Shown one piece after another: positions 6,608-15,120 of a stretch of 64,000 nt of DNA (position 1 is the stretch's first letter; each line of letters begins with the position of its first letter). The notes beneath the pieces were generated by a model, which made no database searches, was not told where the DNA came from, and worked only from the letters and a program-made list of their open reading frames with translations. Made by a program: the position numbers and the translations under genes. The DNA is from Nocardioides sp. Root240. GTDB lineage: Bacteria > Actinomycetota > Actinomycetes > Propionibacteriales > Nocardioidaceae. The stretch lies in NCBI RefSeq assembly GCF_001428825.1, contig NZ_LMIT01000016.1, forward strand, positions 146,707-210,706, in the 5' to 3' direction.

Positions 6608-7990
6608 TCAGCGCCCACTGATGCGGTCCGCGATCCGCGCGAGGGGCGAGGTGGTCGCGCGACCACGGGCCTCGGCACGGTCGGCCGCACGGTAGGCGCC
6701 GTACAGCGCCTGGACCGCGATCCACCGCAGCGGCTCGACCTCCCAGCGCCGGGTGCGGTGGCCGACCCACGGCAGCCGGGTCAGCTCGGTGTCGTGTGCG
6801 AGGACGAGGTCGGCGAGCGTGCGGCCGGCGAGGTAGGTCGCGGTGACGCCGGTGCCGACGTACCCGCCGGCCCAGCCCAGGCCCGTGGTCCGGTCGAGGC
6901 CGACGGTCGCCGACCAGTCCCGCGGTACGCCGAGCACGCCCGACCACGCGTGCGCGACCGGGACGTCGGCCGCGGCCGGGAAGAACTGCCGCAGCAGGGC
7001 GGTCAGTCCGTCGATCGTGCGCTGCTGCGTGGTGCCGTCGGTGTCGACGCGCGAGCCGTAGCGGTACGGGACGCCGCGGCCGCCGAAGGCGATCCGGTCG
7101 TCGGCGGTGCGCTGCGCGTACATGTAGACGTGGGCGAGGTCGCCGAGCGTCTCGCGACCCTCCCAGCCGAGCTCCTGCCAGGTCGCGGCCGGCAGCGGCT
7201 CGGTGACGATGAGCGAGGAGTTCATCGGCAGCCAGGTCCGGCGCTCGCCGCGCAGGGTCGGCGTGAACCCCTCCGTCGCCCGGATGACGTACGGCGCCCG
7301 GACCACGCCGTGCCGGGTACGGGCGCTGCCCGGCCGGATCTCCTCGACGTGGCTGTCCTCGTGGATCACCACGCCGCGGCGCTCGGCCGCCAGCGCGAGA
7401 CCGTGGGCCAGCCGGGCCGGCTGCAGCCGGGCGCAGTGCGGGTGCCACATGCCGCCGACCGCGTCCGCCACGCGGATCCGCTCCCGCAGCGCGGTCGCGT
7501 CGAGCAGCTCGACGTCGGTGTGCGGCCACTCCTGCTCGGCCGCGGCGGCCGCCCCGAGGCGGGCCAGCTGGGCCGGCGTGCGCGCGACGGTCAGCTCACC
7601 GCCGAGGTGGATGCCGGCGTCGATGCCCTCCCGGGCGGCGACGTCCACGACCGCACGGACCGCCTCGTTCATCGCGCGCTGCTGGGCGATCGCGGCGTCA
7701 CGGCCGTGCCGGGCGACGTACTGCTCCCGTCCTCCGGTGACGCTGTTGGTCAGCCAGCCGCCGTTGCGGCCGGACGCGCCGAAGCCGGCGAACCGCGACT
7801 CCAGCACGACCACGCGCAGCTCGGGCTGCCGCTCCTTGAGGTGGTACGCCGTCCAGAGACCCGTGTAGCCCGCGCCGACGACGCACACGTCGGCCTCGGT
7901 GTCACCGGGCAGCGCCGGACGACGGGTGGTGGGGAGGCCGACCTGCTGCCACCAGAAGGAGACCTCGCCGTTGCGGACCGATGCGCTCAC
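6608..7990 (-). CDS. FAD-dependent amine oxidase/oxidoreductase (DAO family, PuuB-like)
   Basis: This 460-residue member of the D-amino-acid-oxidase/glycine-oxidase superfamily has the dinucleotide motif VVGAGYTGLW at 38-47, then the FAD-contact stretch GRNGGWL and a C-terminal motif with GLGWAGGYVGTGV. The layout resembles gamma-glutamylputrescine oxidase, which removes the amine of gamma-glutamylputrescine, but the substrate cannot be fixed from sequence. GTG at 7990 is preferred because a CACAAT box lies six bases upstream; GTG at 8014 is the alternative but touches a 58-bp palindrome. It could feed the GABA pathway at 55,800-62,700, although it is far from it. Confidence 0.83.
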   Translation of the reverse strand: MSASVRNGEVSFWWQQVGLPTTRRPALPGDTEADVCVVGAGYTGLWTAYHLKERQPELRVVVLESRFAGFGASGRNGGWLTNSVTGGREQYVARHGRDAAIAQQRAMNEAVRAVVDVAAREGIDAGIHLGGELTVARTPAQLARLGAAAAAEQEWPHTDVELLDATALRERIRVADAVGGMWHPHCARLQPARLAHGLALAAERRGVVIHEDSHVEEIRPGSARTRHGVVRAPYVIRATEGFTPTLRGERRTWLPMNSSLIVTEPLPAATWQELGWEGRETLGDLAHVYMYAQRTADDRIAFGGRGVPYRYGSRVDTDGTTQQRTIDGLTALLRQFFPAAADVPVAHAWSGVLGVPRDWSATVGLDRTTGLGWAGGYVGTGVTATYLAGRTLADLVLAHDTELTRLPWVGHRTRRWEVEPLRWIAVQALYGAYRAADRAEARGRATTSPLARIADRISGR

Positions 7991-8013
7991 GCGGTCATTG
8001 TGCCGACGACTCA

Positions 8014-8071
8014 CGACCTTGCGTCATGGGTTCCGTGGGCTCGAGCCCACGGAACCCATGACGCAAGGTCG
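8014..8071. terminator. 58-bp perfect palindrome, probable terminator hairpin
   Basis: Two 29-base arms match perfectly with no loop, centred on CTCGAG. It starts three bases past the stop of the CAP gene and ends just before the amine oxidase. No T-run follows, so termination would rely on the very stable hairpin; an operator or cruciform role is possible. Confidence 0.65.
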
Positions 8072-8074
8072 GGA

Positions 8075-8566
8075 TCAGGGAGCGCGGTAGACCATGCTCA
8101 CGTAGATGGTCCCGTCCGAGACCCGCCACGCACCCACGGCGGCGCTGCGGAACCCGGAGCGGAGCACGTTGGCGCGGTGGCCCGGCGAACGGAGCCACGC
8201 CTCCACCACGCGGGTGGCGGTGAGGTACCGGCCCCGGGCGAGGTTCTCGCCCATCATCGAGCCGCCGCAGCGGTCGAAGACCGCGCCCAGCCCGAAGTGG
8301 ACGAGGATCCGCTCCGCGGCGAGGCGACGGGCCCGGCGCTCGGCGAAGACGTCGAGGCAGGACGAGGCGCGCAGGGCTGGCAGCCCGTGCCGCGCCCGGA
8401 CCCGGTTGACCCGGCTCAGCACGGCGCGCTCGTAGTCGGTGTTGACCGCGGACACCCGAAGGGTCGGTGCGGCCGCCCCTGCGAGCGGGGCCGCTGGGGT
8501 GGGACCGGCCGCGAGCGCGGCCGACGCGAGGAGCCCGGCCGCAGCCGGGCGCACGAAGGTCTTCAT
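8075..8566 (-). CDS. Secreted CAP/SCP-domain protein
   Basis: This 163-residue protein has an N-terminal signal peptide (MKTFVRPAAAGLLASAALAAG, low-complexity Ala/Pro to about residue 35) followed by a compact CAP domain. Family motifs are GENLARG at 106-112 and SPGHRANVL at 127-135, with H90 and H130 positioned as in the CAP cavity. C70 and C100 may form a disulfide. Bacterial CAP proteins are extracellular and of largely unknown activity. The start is supported by GGAGGAA. Confidence 0.88.
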   Translation of the reverse strand: MKTFVRPAAAGLLASAALAAGPTPAAPLAGAAAPTLRVSAVNTDYERAVLSRVNRVRARHGLPALRASSCLDVFAERRARRLAAERILVHFGLGAVFDRCGGSMMGENLARGRYLTATRVVEAWLRSPGHRANVLRSGFRSAAVGAWRVSDGTIYVSMVYRAP

Positions 8567-8702
8567 GAGGGGTTCCTCCCGAGACGGAGACGCCGCTTCC
8601 TGACGTACGACCTCGTGCGGTACCCCCGCCCCCAGGAGCTGAGACGGTCGGCGGCCCTAGGCTCGGCGCCGAGCGGAACACCCACGTCCTCGAGGAGCGC
8701 GC

Positions 8703-9080
8703 ATGAACGTCGTCGTCTGGATCGTCACCGGCCTGCTGGCGGCGCTCTTCCTGATGGCCGGGACGACGAAGCTGGCGAAGTCCCGGGAGCAGCTCGGCAC
8801 CGACCCGCGCATGGGCTGGTCGCAGGACCTGCCCGCCGGGATGATCAAGCTGATCGGGGCGGCCGAGGTGCTCGGCGGCCTGGGCCTGGTGCTCCCCGGC
8901 GCGCTCGAGGTCGCGACCTGGCTGGTGCCCGCCGCGGCGATCGGCCTGGCCGTGCTGATGGCCGGCGCCGTCGTGACCCACGCGCGCCGCAACGAGGCCG
9001 CGAGCGCCGGCTTCAACGTCGTGCTGCTGGCGCTCGCGGTCTTCGTCGCGGTCGAGCGGATCGGCCCGCAGGCCTTCTGA
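8703..9080 (+). CDS. DoxX-family small membrane protein
   Basis: A 125-residue integral membrane protein with four predicted helices, beginning MNVVVWIVTGLLAALFLMAG and carrying the DoxX-like GTTKLAKS and GAAEVLGGLGLVL segments. DoxX-like proteins are linked to redox or quinone functions, but this one cannot be assigned. GAGGAG lies at a good distance before the ATG. It is divergent from the CAP gene; the 136-base gap contains no further feature I recognise. Confidence 0.82.
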   Translation: MNVVVWIVTGLLAALFLMAGTTKLAKSREQLGTDPRMGWSQDLPAGMIKLIGAAEVLGGLGLVLPGALEVATWLVPAAAIGLAVLMAGAVVTHARRNEAASAGFNVVLLALAVFVAVERIGPQAF

Positions 9081-9093
9081 GCCCCGTGCGGGA

Positions 9094-9333
9094 TCAGCGG
9101 ATGGGCAGGCCCCGCAGTCGCTGCGAGGTGTCGCCGGGAAGGACCCCGGCGTGCCACTCCGCGAAGGTGGCCCGCTCCTCCAGGTCGACCTCCGGGTGCG
9201 CCCGGATGTAGTCGGCGACGACCCGTTCCGGGTCGGTGCGCTCACCGTTCACGATGAGCCGGCGGTAGGCAACGAGCTGCCGGACCGGAAAGGCCCGCGT
9301 GCGGTCGCCCAGCTGTCGATGTTCCCGAGTCAT
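9094..9333 (-). CDS. Small hypothetical protein
   Basis: A 79-residue basic, soluble protein (MTREHRQLGDRTRAFPVRQL...) with no recognised domain. TACGGT at 9341-9346 lies seven bases before the ATG, typical of a leaderless transcript, which supports both the gene and its start. It is divergent from the gene at 9390 with only 56 bases between the starts, so the two may share control. Confidence 0.55.
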   Translation of the reverse strand: MTREHRQLGDRTRAFPVRQLVAYRRLIVNGERTDPERVVADYIRAHPEVDLEERATFAEWHAGVLPGDTSQRLRGLPIR

Positions 9334-9389
9334 GGCGACCACCGTAACCGGATGTGGGTCGTACGTCGTCCTCAGGGACACTTGGTCCC

Positions 9390-10010
9390 ATGCACGACGA
9401 CGGCGCCCGCCTGGCTCTCTGGCTCGAGGAGCTCGGTCTCGCCGACCAGCTCGCCGGAGCCGGTCTGCCGACCTTCGACCGCGACTGCAGCGGCGTGGTC
9501 CGGTGGCGGGACCCGGGCACACGGACGCCGCTGACCGCCGACCAGGTCGCCGACCTCGACCGCCTGCTGCGCCAGGACGGCGAGGACCCCGCCCACGCCG
9601 TACCGCTGGCGCTGGTGCAGCTGCGTCGTCGGGCGCAGGTCCGCGCGGCGCTGCTGGCGAGCCCGGCGCACACCTACGCCAGCCTCGCCGCGCTGCGCGG
9701 TGCGTCCGAGAACGCGACCCGCTTCGCCGTGCACAAGGCGGCCGAGCGGCGGGCGCTGCTGGTGGTCGCCCACGACGGCGGCACGCTCGTCCCGGCGTTC
9801 CAGCTCGACGAGGCCGGCGAGCTGCGCGAGGAACTCGGCCCCGTCCTCGAGCCACTGCTCGCGGCGCAGATGGATCCGTGGCAGGTGTGGGCCTGGCTGA
9901 CCCAGCCGGCCGGTCTGCTCGGCGGGCAGGTCCCCCACGAGGCCGCCCGCGACGCCGAGGAGGCCGCGATCGTGCGGCACGCGGCGGTCCGGTTGGCCGA
10001 GCGCGCCTGA
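9390..10010 (+). CDS. Hypothetical protein with MbcA/ParS-like C-terminal segment
   Basis: A 206-residue soluble protein. Residues about 85-130 look like a helix-turn-helix with wing (YASLAALRGASENATRFAV), and the C-terminal part WQVWAWLTQPAGLLGG followed by P-EAAR resembles the toxin-binding domain of Xre/MbcA/ParS antitoxins. No RES-type toxin lies next to it, so an antitoxin role is not shown. Start chosen at ATG 9390; an upstream ATG at 9354 exists. A plain hypothetical protein is the safe reading. Confidence 0.6.
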   Translation: MHDDGARLALWLEELGLADQLAGAGLPTFDRDCSGVVRWRDPGTRTPLTADQVADLDRLLRQDGEDPAHAVPLALVQLRRRAQVRAALLASPAHTYASLAALRGASENATRFAVHKAAERRALLVVAHDGGTLVPAFQLDEAGELREELGPVLEPLLAAQMDPWQVWAWLTQPAGLLGGQVPHEAARDAEEAAIVRHAAVRLAERA

Positions 10011-10094
10011 CGCCCGACCGGCCGTCGTGCCGGAGTGGGCTCGCGCCGGCGACCGCGCCGCCCAGCCTACCGACAGGGCCGGGGGTCGGTCAGC

Positions 10095-10126
10095 TACCGC
10101 GCGGCCGCCCCAGGAGCCCCCGCGAC
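10095..10126. repeat. Short interspersed repeat, copy 2
   Basis: Near-identical to 20-50 with two substitutions and one indel. It lies in the 213-base gap between two convergent genes, upstream of the terminator at 10177-10206. Confidence 0.5.
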
Positions 10127-10176
10127 AGGATCCCGAGCAGGACCCACCGAAGCGTCAGGAGAGCCGGGAAAAGCAC

Positions 10177-10206
10177 AGTGGGCCGGCCCTGTCGGGCCGG
10201 CCCACT
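10177..10206 (-). terminator. Rho-independent terminator of the sortase-fusion gene
   Basis: A 13-bp perfect stem (AGTGGGCCGGCCC and complement) with a four-base loop. On the minus strand it is followed by GTGCTTTTCC. It lies 17 bases past the stop codon of the minus-strand gene ending at 10224. Confidence 0.85.
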
Positions 10207-10223
10207 GCTTGTCCCCAGCTAGG

Positions 10224-13200
10224 TCACTTCACCGGGACGGCGGTCACCACCAGGTTGTTGCGGTAGTGGAACCGGCCGTTGCGGTAGGTCACCTTGTCGG
10301 CACAGGTCACCAGGACCAGGCGGTGCGCCCCGTTGGTGCGGAACACGCTCGCCGGGATCCCCTTGCTCCGGGCGTACTTCGCCCGGGCGGTGATCCGGTA
10401 CTCGAACCGCTTGCCGTTCTTGGTGATCGTCACGACCTGACCCACCTTGGCGTTCCGGAGCTTCCAGAAGGCCATCGGAGTGTCGTGGTGGTCGGAGACG
10501 TGGCCGGCGATGATCGACGTACCGATCAGGTCACCGACCGCGGCGGAGCGGTTCAGCCAGCCGACCGTGCCGGAGCCGTCCGGGATCACCATCTGGCGCT
10601 TCCGGTTGACCCCGACGGTACGGACGCCCGCCTTGATGCCGACCTTCGCGATGCGCAGCTGCGTGGTCGGAGCAGCCAGGCGTGCCCAGAACGGCGGCCT
10701 GACGCCGGTCTCGATGGCGATCGGACCGTACGCCGCGCGCTGCACCGTGGTCGTCTCGTTGGCGAGACCACAGCCGTGGCTGACCACGCCGCCGGTGACG
10801 TCCTCGACCTTGACGACCCAGGTGTAGACACCGGGGCGGCCCACCTTGATGCCGGGCGAGGTCGTCGTGCCGTTGCCGACCGTGAAGCTCACCTTGCCGA
10901 CCAGGCGGGCCGGGGTGCACATCGCGGACGAGCGGGTCGCGGTCGGACCGTAGAGGTACGCCGTGGCCTGGGCGGGCGCGTCGAGGCCCGTGACCGTCAC
11001 CTTGTCGGTGAGCGGGCGGGCGACCGGCGTACCGGACGCGGTGACCGCGAGCTGCACGGTCTTCGCGGCCTGCGTGACCAGGGCCGGCGGGGCGTAGGCG
11101 AAGCCGAAGTCCAGCGTCGCGTCGACGTCGCCGTCCTCGTCGAGGTCGCCCGACTCGGCCTGCCACGTCGAGGAGTCGTTCGCTGCGTTGCCCTGACCGG
11201 TGACGGTCGGGACGTACTGGGCGAGCGCATCCTTGGTGGACGTGGCATTGCGGTCGATCTTCACCGTGTAGTGCTGGCCCGAGGGCAGTGCCGGCAGGTC
11301 GTCGAACGAGTAGCCGCCGTCGGCGTCCGTGGTCCGCGGACCGACGGGGTTGCCGAAGACGTCCGTGACCGGGTTGCCGTCGGGGCCGACGATCCGGAGC
11401 ACGACACCCTGGATGCCGGGCTCGCCCGCGTCCTGCGTGCCGTCCTTGTCCTTGTCGACCCAGACGAGGTCACCCACGGAGACCGAGGGCTCGACGAAGC
11501 CGAAGTCGAGCGACACGTCCTCGTCGCCGTCCTCGGTGAGGTCACCGGACGTGGCCTGCCACGTCGAGGAGTCCGTCGCCGAGGTGCCCTGTCCGGTCTG
11601 CGTCGGCAGCAGGTCGCCGAGTGCGGCCACCGTCGCCGGTGCGTCGCGGTCGATCTTCACCGTGTAGTGCTGACCGGCCGGCAGGACCGGCAGCTCGTCG
11701 AACAGGTAGTGACCGTTCGCGTCCGTGGTGACCGGGCCGACCACGTTGCCGTGGATGTCGGTGACCGGGTCGCCATCGGGGCCGACGACCGTGAGCACGA
11801 CGCCCTCGATGCCGTCCTCATTGCCGTCCTGGACACCGTCGCGGTCCTTGTCGAGCCACACGTAGTCGCCCACCGAGACCTCGGCCGGCACGAAGCCGAA
11901 GTCGAGCGTCATGTCGCGGTCCTGCGGGTCCGTGAGCGAACGTGCGTCCGCCCGGCCGTTCGACGAGTCGTCGGCGCCGGTGCCCTGACCGGTCTGGGTC
12001 GGCTTGTACGCCGCCAGTGCCGGCTGGTCGTTGTCGATCGTGACCGCGTAGTGCTCGCCGTCCTCGTTCACCGGCAGGTCGGTGAAGCTGTAGAAGCCGT
12101 TGGCGTCCGTGGTCGTCGTACCGATCTCCACGCCGTCGTTGTCGAGCAGCTTCACGGTGACACCGGGGATGCCGGGCTCGCCGGCGTCCTGGACGCCGTC
12201 GCCGTCGAGGTCGACCCACACGAAGTCGCCCACCGAGACCGGCTTCGGGGCGAACCCGAAGTCGAGGGTGAGGTCCTTCGCACCGGCCGTGGTGAGCTCG
12301 GCCGAGTTCGCCGTCCACAGCGACGAGTCGAGGGCGGGGTCGCCGCCCTGGCCCGCAGCGGTGGGGTTGTACGGCGCGAGCGCGTCGATGGTCGACGGCG
12401 CGGTCTGGTCGATCGTGACCGTGTAGTACTCGCCTGCGGCGAGCACGGGGAGGCCGTCGAACAGGAAGTGGCCGTTCGCGTCCGTGGTCACCGGACCGAC
12501 CGGGTTGCCGCTGACGTCGGTCACCGGGTCGCCGTTCTGGTCCGTCAGCTTCACGACGACGCCCTGCAGGCCAGGCTCGCCCGCCTCCTTGATGCCGTCG
12601 CCGTCGCTGTCGATCCAGACGAGGTTGCCGACCGACACCGACGCGGGCTTGAAGCCGAAGTCGATGGTGTGGTCGTTCTCGCCCCGGTTGCCCGTGGTGA
12701 TCTCCGCCTGCGGGTAGCCGGCGACCTTGGTGCCGTCGGAGTCGAGGCGGTCCTGGTCGTCGCCGGTGCCCTCGTCCGCGCCGGTGAGGCCGACCGCGGC
12801 GAGCGGGCCGCTGCCGGTGTGGTCCTCGGGCTTGTCGAGTCGCACCACGTAGTCGGTGTTGAAGTCGACGTCGTCGTCCACCGAGTCGAAGTAGTACTCG
12901 CCACGGCTGTTGGTCACGGTGGTCGCGACCAGCGTGGTGCCGTCAGCGGCGTACAGGTTCACGGTGACGCCGGCGATGCCGTCCTCACCCGCGTCCTGGA
13001 TGCCGTCGGCGTCGGCGTCGTTCCACACCCGGTTGCCGATCTGGATCGGCGCGAAGTCGCAGATGACCTCCATGTCGGCCATGCCCTGGCCCTTGCCGAA
13101 GCCGTCGGAGCCGGTGAGCCGGTTGCCGGCGTTGCCCGCGTTGTGCGGGACCTCGTCGGGGTCGCCGGTCGCGCCGTCGCCGACCGTGTCCAGCGACTGC

Positions 13201-14927
13201 CCGGTGCCGCGCGACATCGTCGCGTAGCCCTGGGTGAAGATGCCGAACGGGTCCATGACGTTGCTGGCGATACCGCGCTCGCCGCGGCTGAACGCGATGC
13301 CGCCGAAGCTGGCCTCGGCGTGGATGGTGCCGTCGCCGTTGAAGAACTCGCCGGCGAACTGACCCGCGGGCACCGCGGCGACGCCGCAGGCACCGTTGAG
13401 GTCGAGCACGAACATGCCGTCCGAACCGGGCGTCGGGCAGGCCTTGTTCGTGTCACCACTGACGTTGTAGTTGACCACGCCGACGGTCGAGCCGCCGGTG
13501 CCGGTGGTGTCGGCGAAGTAGGTCGAGTTCACGCCGAGCATCTGGTCACCCGTGCGGTCGCGGAAGCCGACGATGAGGTCGCCGTTGTTCTCGACGACGA
13601 TGTCGGTCATCCACGCCTGCGGGTCCGGGATCTGGCCGGACTTGTTGGCGCACGCGATGCCCACGTCGCTCCACGGCCGGTACGTCGTGTTGTCCCGTCC
13701 GACGCAGCCCGAGCCGCCGTTGAGCTCACGCCGGGTGGTCAGGGTCTGGTCCATGACCTTCTCCACAGGCGCGTAGGTGTCCGCGTCGTAGGTCAGGACG
13801 ATCGCCTTCATGTCGGCGGGGTTCTGGCTCGACTCGGCCGAGCAGACGCCACCGACGTAGAGGACGCCCTTGCGCTCGCCGAGGGCAGCCGGACGCCAGT
13901 CGGACGCCGCCGCGCAACCGGGGTTGGCGGAGAGGTCGACGACGTGGGTCGGCGCACCGGCGGTGGCGTCGGAGGCGTCGTACACGTAGAGCTTGCGGTC
14001 GAACAGGTTGATCACCTGCAGGTCGTCGCCGTCCTCGCTGACGTCGAGGTCGCCGAGCGACTCCTTGCCGACGGCGGGCGCGAAGTTCCAGTCCAGGCGA
14101 CCGCCCGGCAGGGTGTCGTTGGTGTGGGCCCGGGTGCCGGTGTTCGGCACGGTGCCCCACAGCGTGGCGCCGCCACCGCTGGCGTTCGTCACGTAGATCG
14201 CGCCGGAGCCGCCGGGGCCGTAGGCGCTGCCGCGCTTGGCGAAGGCGCCGGCGAAGACCCGCTTGTCCTGCTTGCGGTAGCCGATGCCGTAGAGCGCACC
14301 CGTCGCGGCCTTGTTCGACAGCACGGCCTTGCCGGTGTCGACGCCCTCGCCCCGGAACGGCGCGGTCACGAGGGTGTCCCCGTTGGCGTTGTCGGCGAGG
14401 CCGCCGGCTCCGTTGAACATCGGCGGCTGGCAGGCCGTGACGATCAGCGGGTTCGACTGGCAGTAGTCGCTCGAGTCCCAGAAGGCCGTCGTCATCTCGA
14501 CGGTCTGGTTGGCCGCCACGGTGACGAACTCCTCGTTCGGCGAGAGCCACTTCGCGGCCGGGGTGTCCGCCGAGGCGTCACTCTCGTGGGCCGGTGCCGG
14601 CTCGAGGGTCGCCGGGTCGGGGTTGTGGGCCACGAACCGGTAGCTGCCCGGAGGGCCTTCGAAGGTCAGCAGACCGTCGGCGCCCGTCTGCAGCGTCTGC
14701 GTCACGCCGGCCTCGTTGGTGACGTCGACATCGACGCCCACCAGGCCGGGCTCGATGAATGCGTCGTCCCAGCCCCCGTCGCCGTTGTAGTCCTGGACCA
14801 CGCGCACCTTCACCGTGCCGTCGCCCGGGGCCGCCTGTGCGACCGGTACTGGTGTGCCCACCAGTGCCAGCCCGGCTGCTCCCGTCGTCAGCGCGAGGAA
14901 GGCGCCTGTACGCCTACCACCCAACAT
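10224..14927 (-). CDS. Giant secreted SdrD B-repeat protein fused to a C-terminal sortase domain
   Basis: The protein has about 1,567 residues. A signal peptide ends near AQA. One degenerate SdrD-type repeat follows, then a long extracellular region of about 550 residues (possibly propeller-like). Five SdrD B repeats come next, each beginning VSVGDxVWxD and carrying a DxDxDG calcium loop. A linker leads to a class E/F-like sortase domain, with the apparent triad H1476 (IIAGHVSD), C1542 (LVLVTCADK) and R1556 (YRNNLV). No LPXTG signal or C-terminal membrane helix is seen. The ATG at 14927 follows GGAGAAGGA; starts at 14948 and 14960 lack such a site. It is probably a secreted surface protein with its own transpeptidase, possibly controlled by the regulators just upstream. 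Confidence 0.88.
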   Translation of the reverse strand: MLGGRRTGAFLALTTGAAGLALVGTPVPVAQAAPGDGTVKVRVVQDYNGDGGWDDAFIEPGLVGVDVDVTNEAGVTQTLQTGADGLLTFEGPPGSYRFVAHNPDPATLEPAPAHESDASADTPAAKWLSPNEEFVTVAANQTVEMTTAFWDSSDYCQSNPLIVTACQPPMFNGAGGLADNANGDTLVTAPFRGEGVDTGKAVLSNKAATGALYGIGYRKQDKRVFAGAFAKRGSAYGPGGSGAIYVTNASGGGATLWGTVPNTGTRAHTNDTLPGGRLDWNFAPAVGKESLGDLDVSEDGDDLQVINLFDRKLYVYDASDATAGAPTHVVDLSANPGCAAASDWRPAALGERKGVLYVGGVCSAESSQNPADMKAIVLTYDADTYAPVEKVMDQTLTTRRELNGGSGCVGRDNTTYRPWSDVGIACANKSGQIPDPQAWMTDIVVENNGDLIVGFRDRTGDQMLGVNSTYFADTTGTGGSTVGVVNYNVSGDTNKACPTPGSDGMFVLDLNGACGVAAVPAGQFAGEFFNGDGTIHAEASFGGIAFSRGERGIASNVMDPFGIFTQGYATMSRGTGQSLDTVGDGATGDPDEVPHNAGNAGNRLTGSDGFGKGQGMADMEVICDFAPIQIGNRVWNDADADGIQDAGEDGIAGVTVNLYAADGTTLVATTVTNSRGEYYFDSVDDDVDFNTDYVVRLDKPEDHTGSGPLAAVGLTGADEGTGDDQDRLDSDGTKVAGYPQAEITTGNRGENDHTIDFGFKPASVSVGNLVWIDSDGDGIKEAGEPGLQGVVVKLTDQNGDPVTDVSGNPVGPVTTDANGHFLFDGLPVLAAGEYYTVTIDQTAPSTIDALAPYNPTAAGQGGDPALDSSLWTANSAELTTAGAKDLTLDFGFAPKPVSVGDFVWVDLDGDGVQDAGEPGIPGVTVKLLDNDGVEIGTTTTDANGFYSFTDLPVNEDGEHYAVTIDNDQPALAAYKPTQTGQGTGADDSSNGRADARSLTDPQDRDMTLDFGFVPAEVSVGDYVWLDKDRDGVQDGNEDGIEGVVLTVVGPDGDPVTDIHGNVVGPVTTDANGHYLFDELPVLPAGQHYTVKIDRDAPATVAALGDLLPTQTGQGTSATDSSTWQATSGDLTEDGDEDVSLDFGFVEPSVSVGDLVWVDKDKDGTQDAGEPGIQGVVLRIVGPDGNPVTDVFGNPVGPRTTDADGGYSFDDLPALPSGQHYTVKIDRNATSTKDALAQYVPTVTGQGNAANDSSTWQAESGDLDEDGDVDATLDFGFAYAPPALVTQAAKTVQLAVTASGTPVARPLTDKVTVTGLDAPAQATAYLYGPTATRSSAMCTPARLVGKVSFTVGNGTTTSPGIKVGRPGVYTWVVKVEDVTGGVVSHGCGLANETTTVQRAAYGPIAIETGVRPPFWARLAAPTTQLRIAKVGIKAGVRTVGVNRKRQMVIPDGSGTVGWLNRSAAVGDLIGTSIIAGHVSDHHDTPMAFWKLRNAKVGQVVTITKNGKRFEYRITARAKYARSKGIPASVFRTNGAHRLVLVTCADKVTYRNGRFHYRNNLVVTAVPVK
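11090..13050 (-). repeat. Five tandem SdrD B-type repeat units within the sortase-fusion gene
   Basis: Five units of roughly 360-400 bases each encode a conserved head (V/I-x-V/I-GN/D-x-VWxD-x-D-x-DG-x-x-D/E-AGE) and a tail with the D-x-TLDFGF motif. Approximate unit boundaries are 13,050, 12,640, 12,240, 11,880 and 11,480. The last two units are the most alike, consistent with recent duplication. Confidence 0.8.
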
Positions 14928-15048
14928 TCGAATCCTTCTCCCACTCATCGCACGTGCCACGTCCGTGATCGACGGACGGGTCTTCCCTGCGCGACCGTAG
15001 GGCCGTTCTCAGGCAGGACTCAGGGGTTTGGTGGACACGGCCACGAAA

Positions 15049-15068
15049 TGACCCCCGGGTGGGGGTCA
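15049..15068. repeat. 20-bp inverted repeat, copy 1
   Basis: TGACCCCC-GGGT-GGGGGTCA preceded by AAA. It lies 53 bases past the end of the response regulator gene at 15121 and 122 bases upstream of the sortase-fusion start. It could be a short terminator (TTTC follows on minus) or an operator. A matching element is at 15899-15918. Confidence 0.55.
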
Positions 15069-15120
15069 CTGTCGGATCCGATGGATCGAACGGGCCCGAA
15101 CGATTGACCTCCGGGAGGGG

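Noticed and set aside
10035-15107. Plus-strand open frame of 1,690 codons opposite the sortase-fusion gene
   Set aside because: The product is Arg/Val/Gly/Asp-rich with no domain, while the minus strand encodes clear repeats, signal peptide and sortase; a GC-rich shadow frame.
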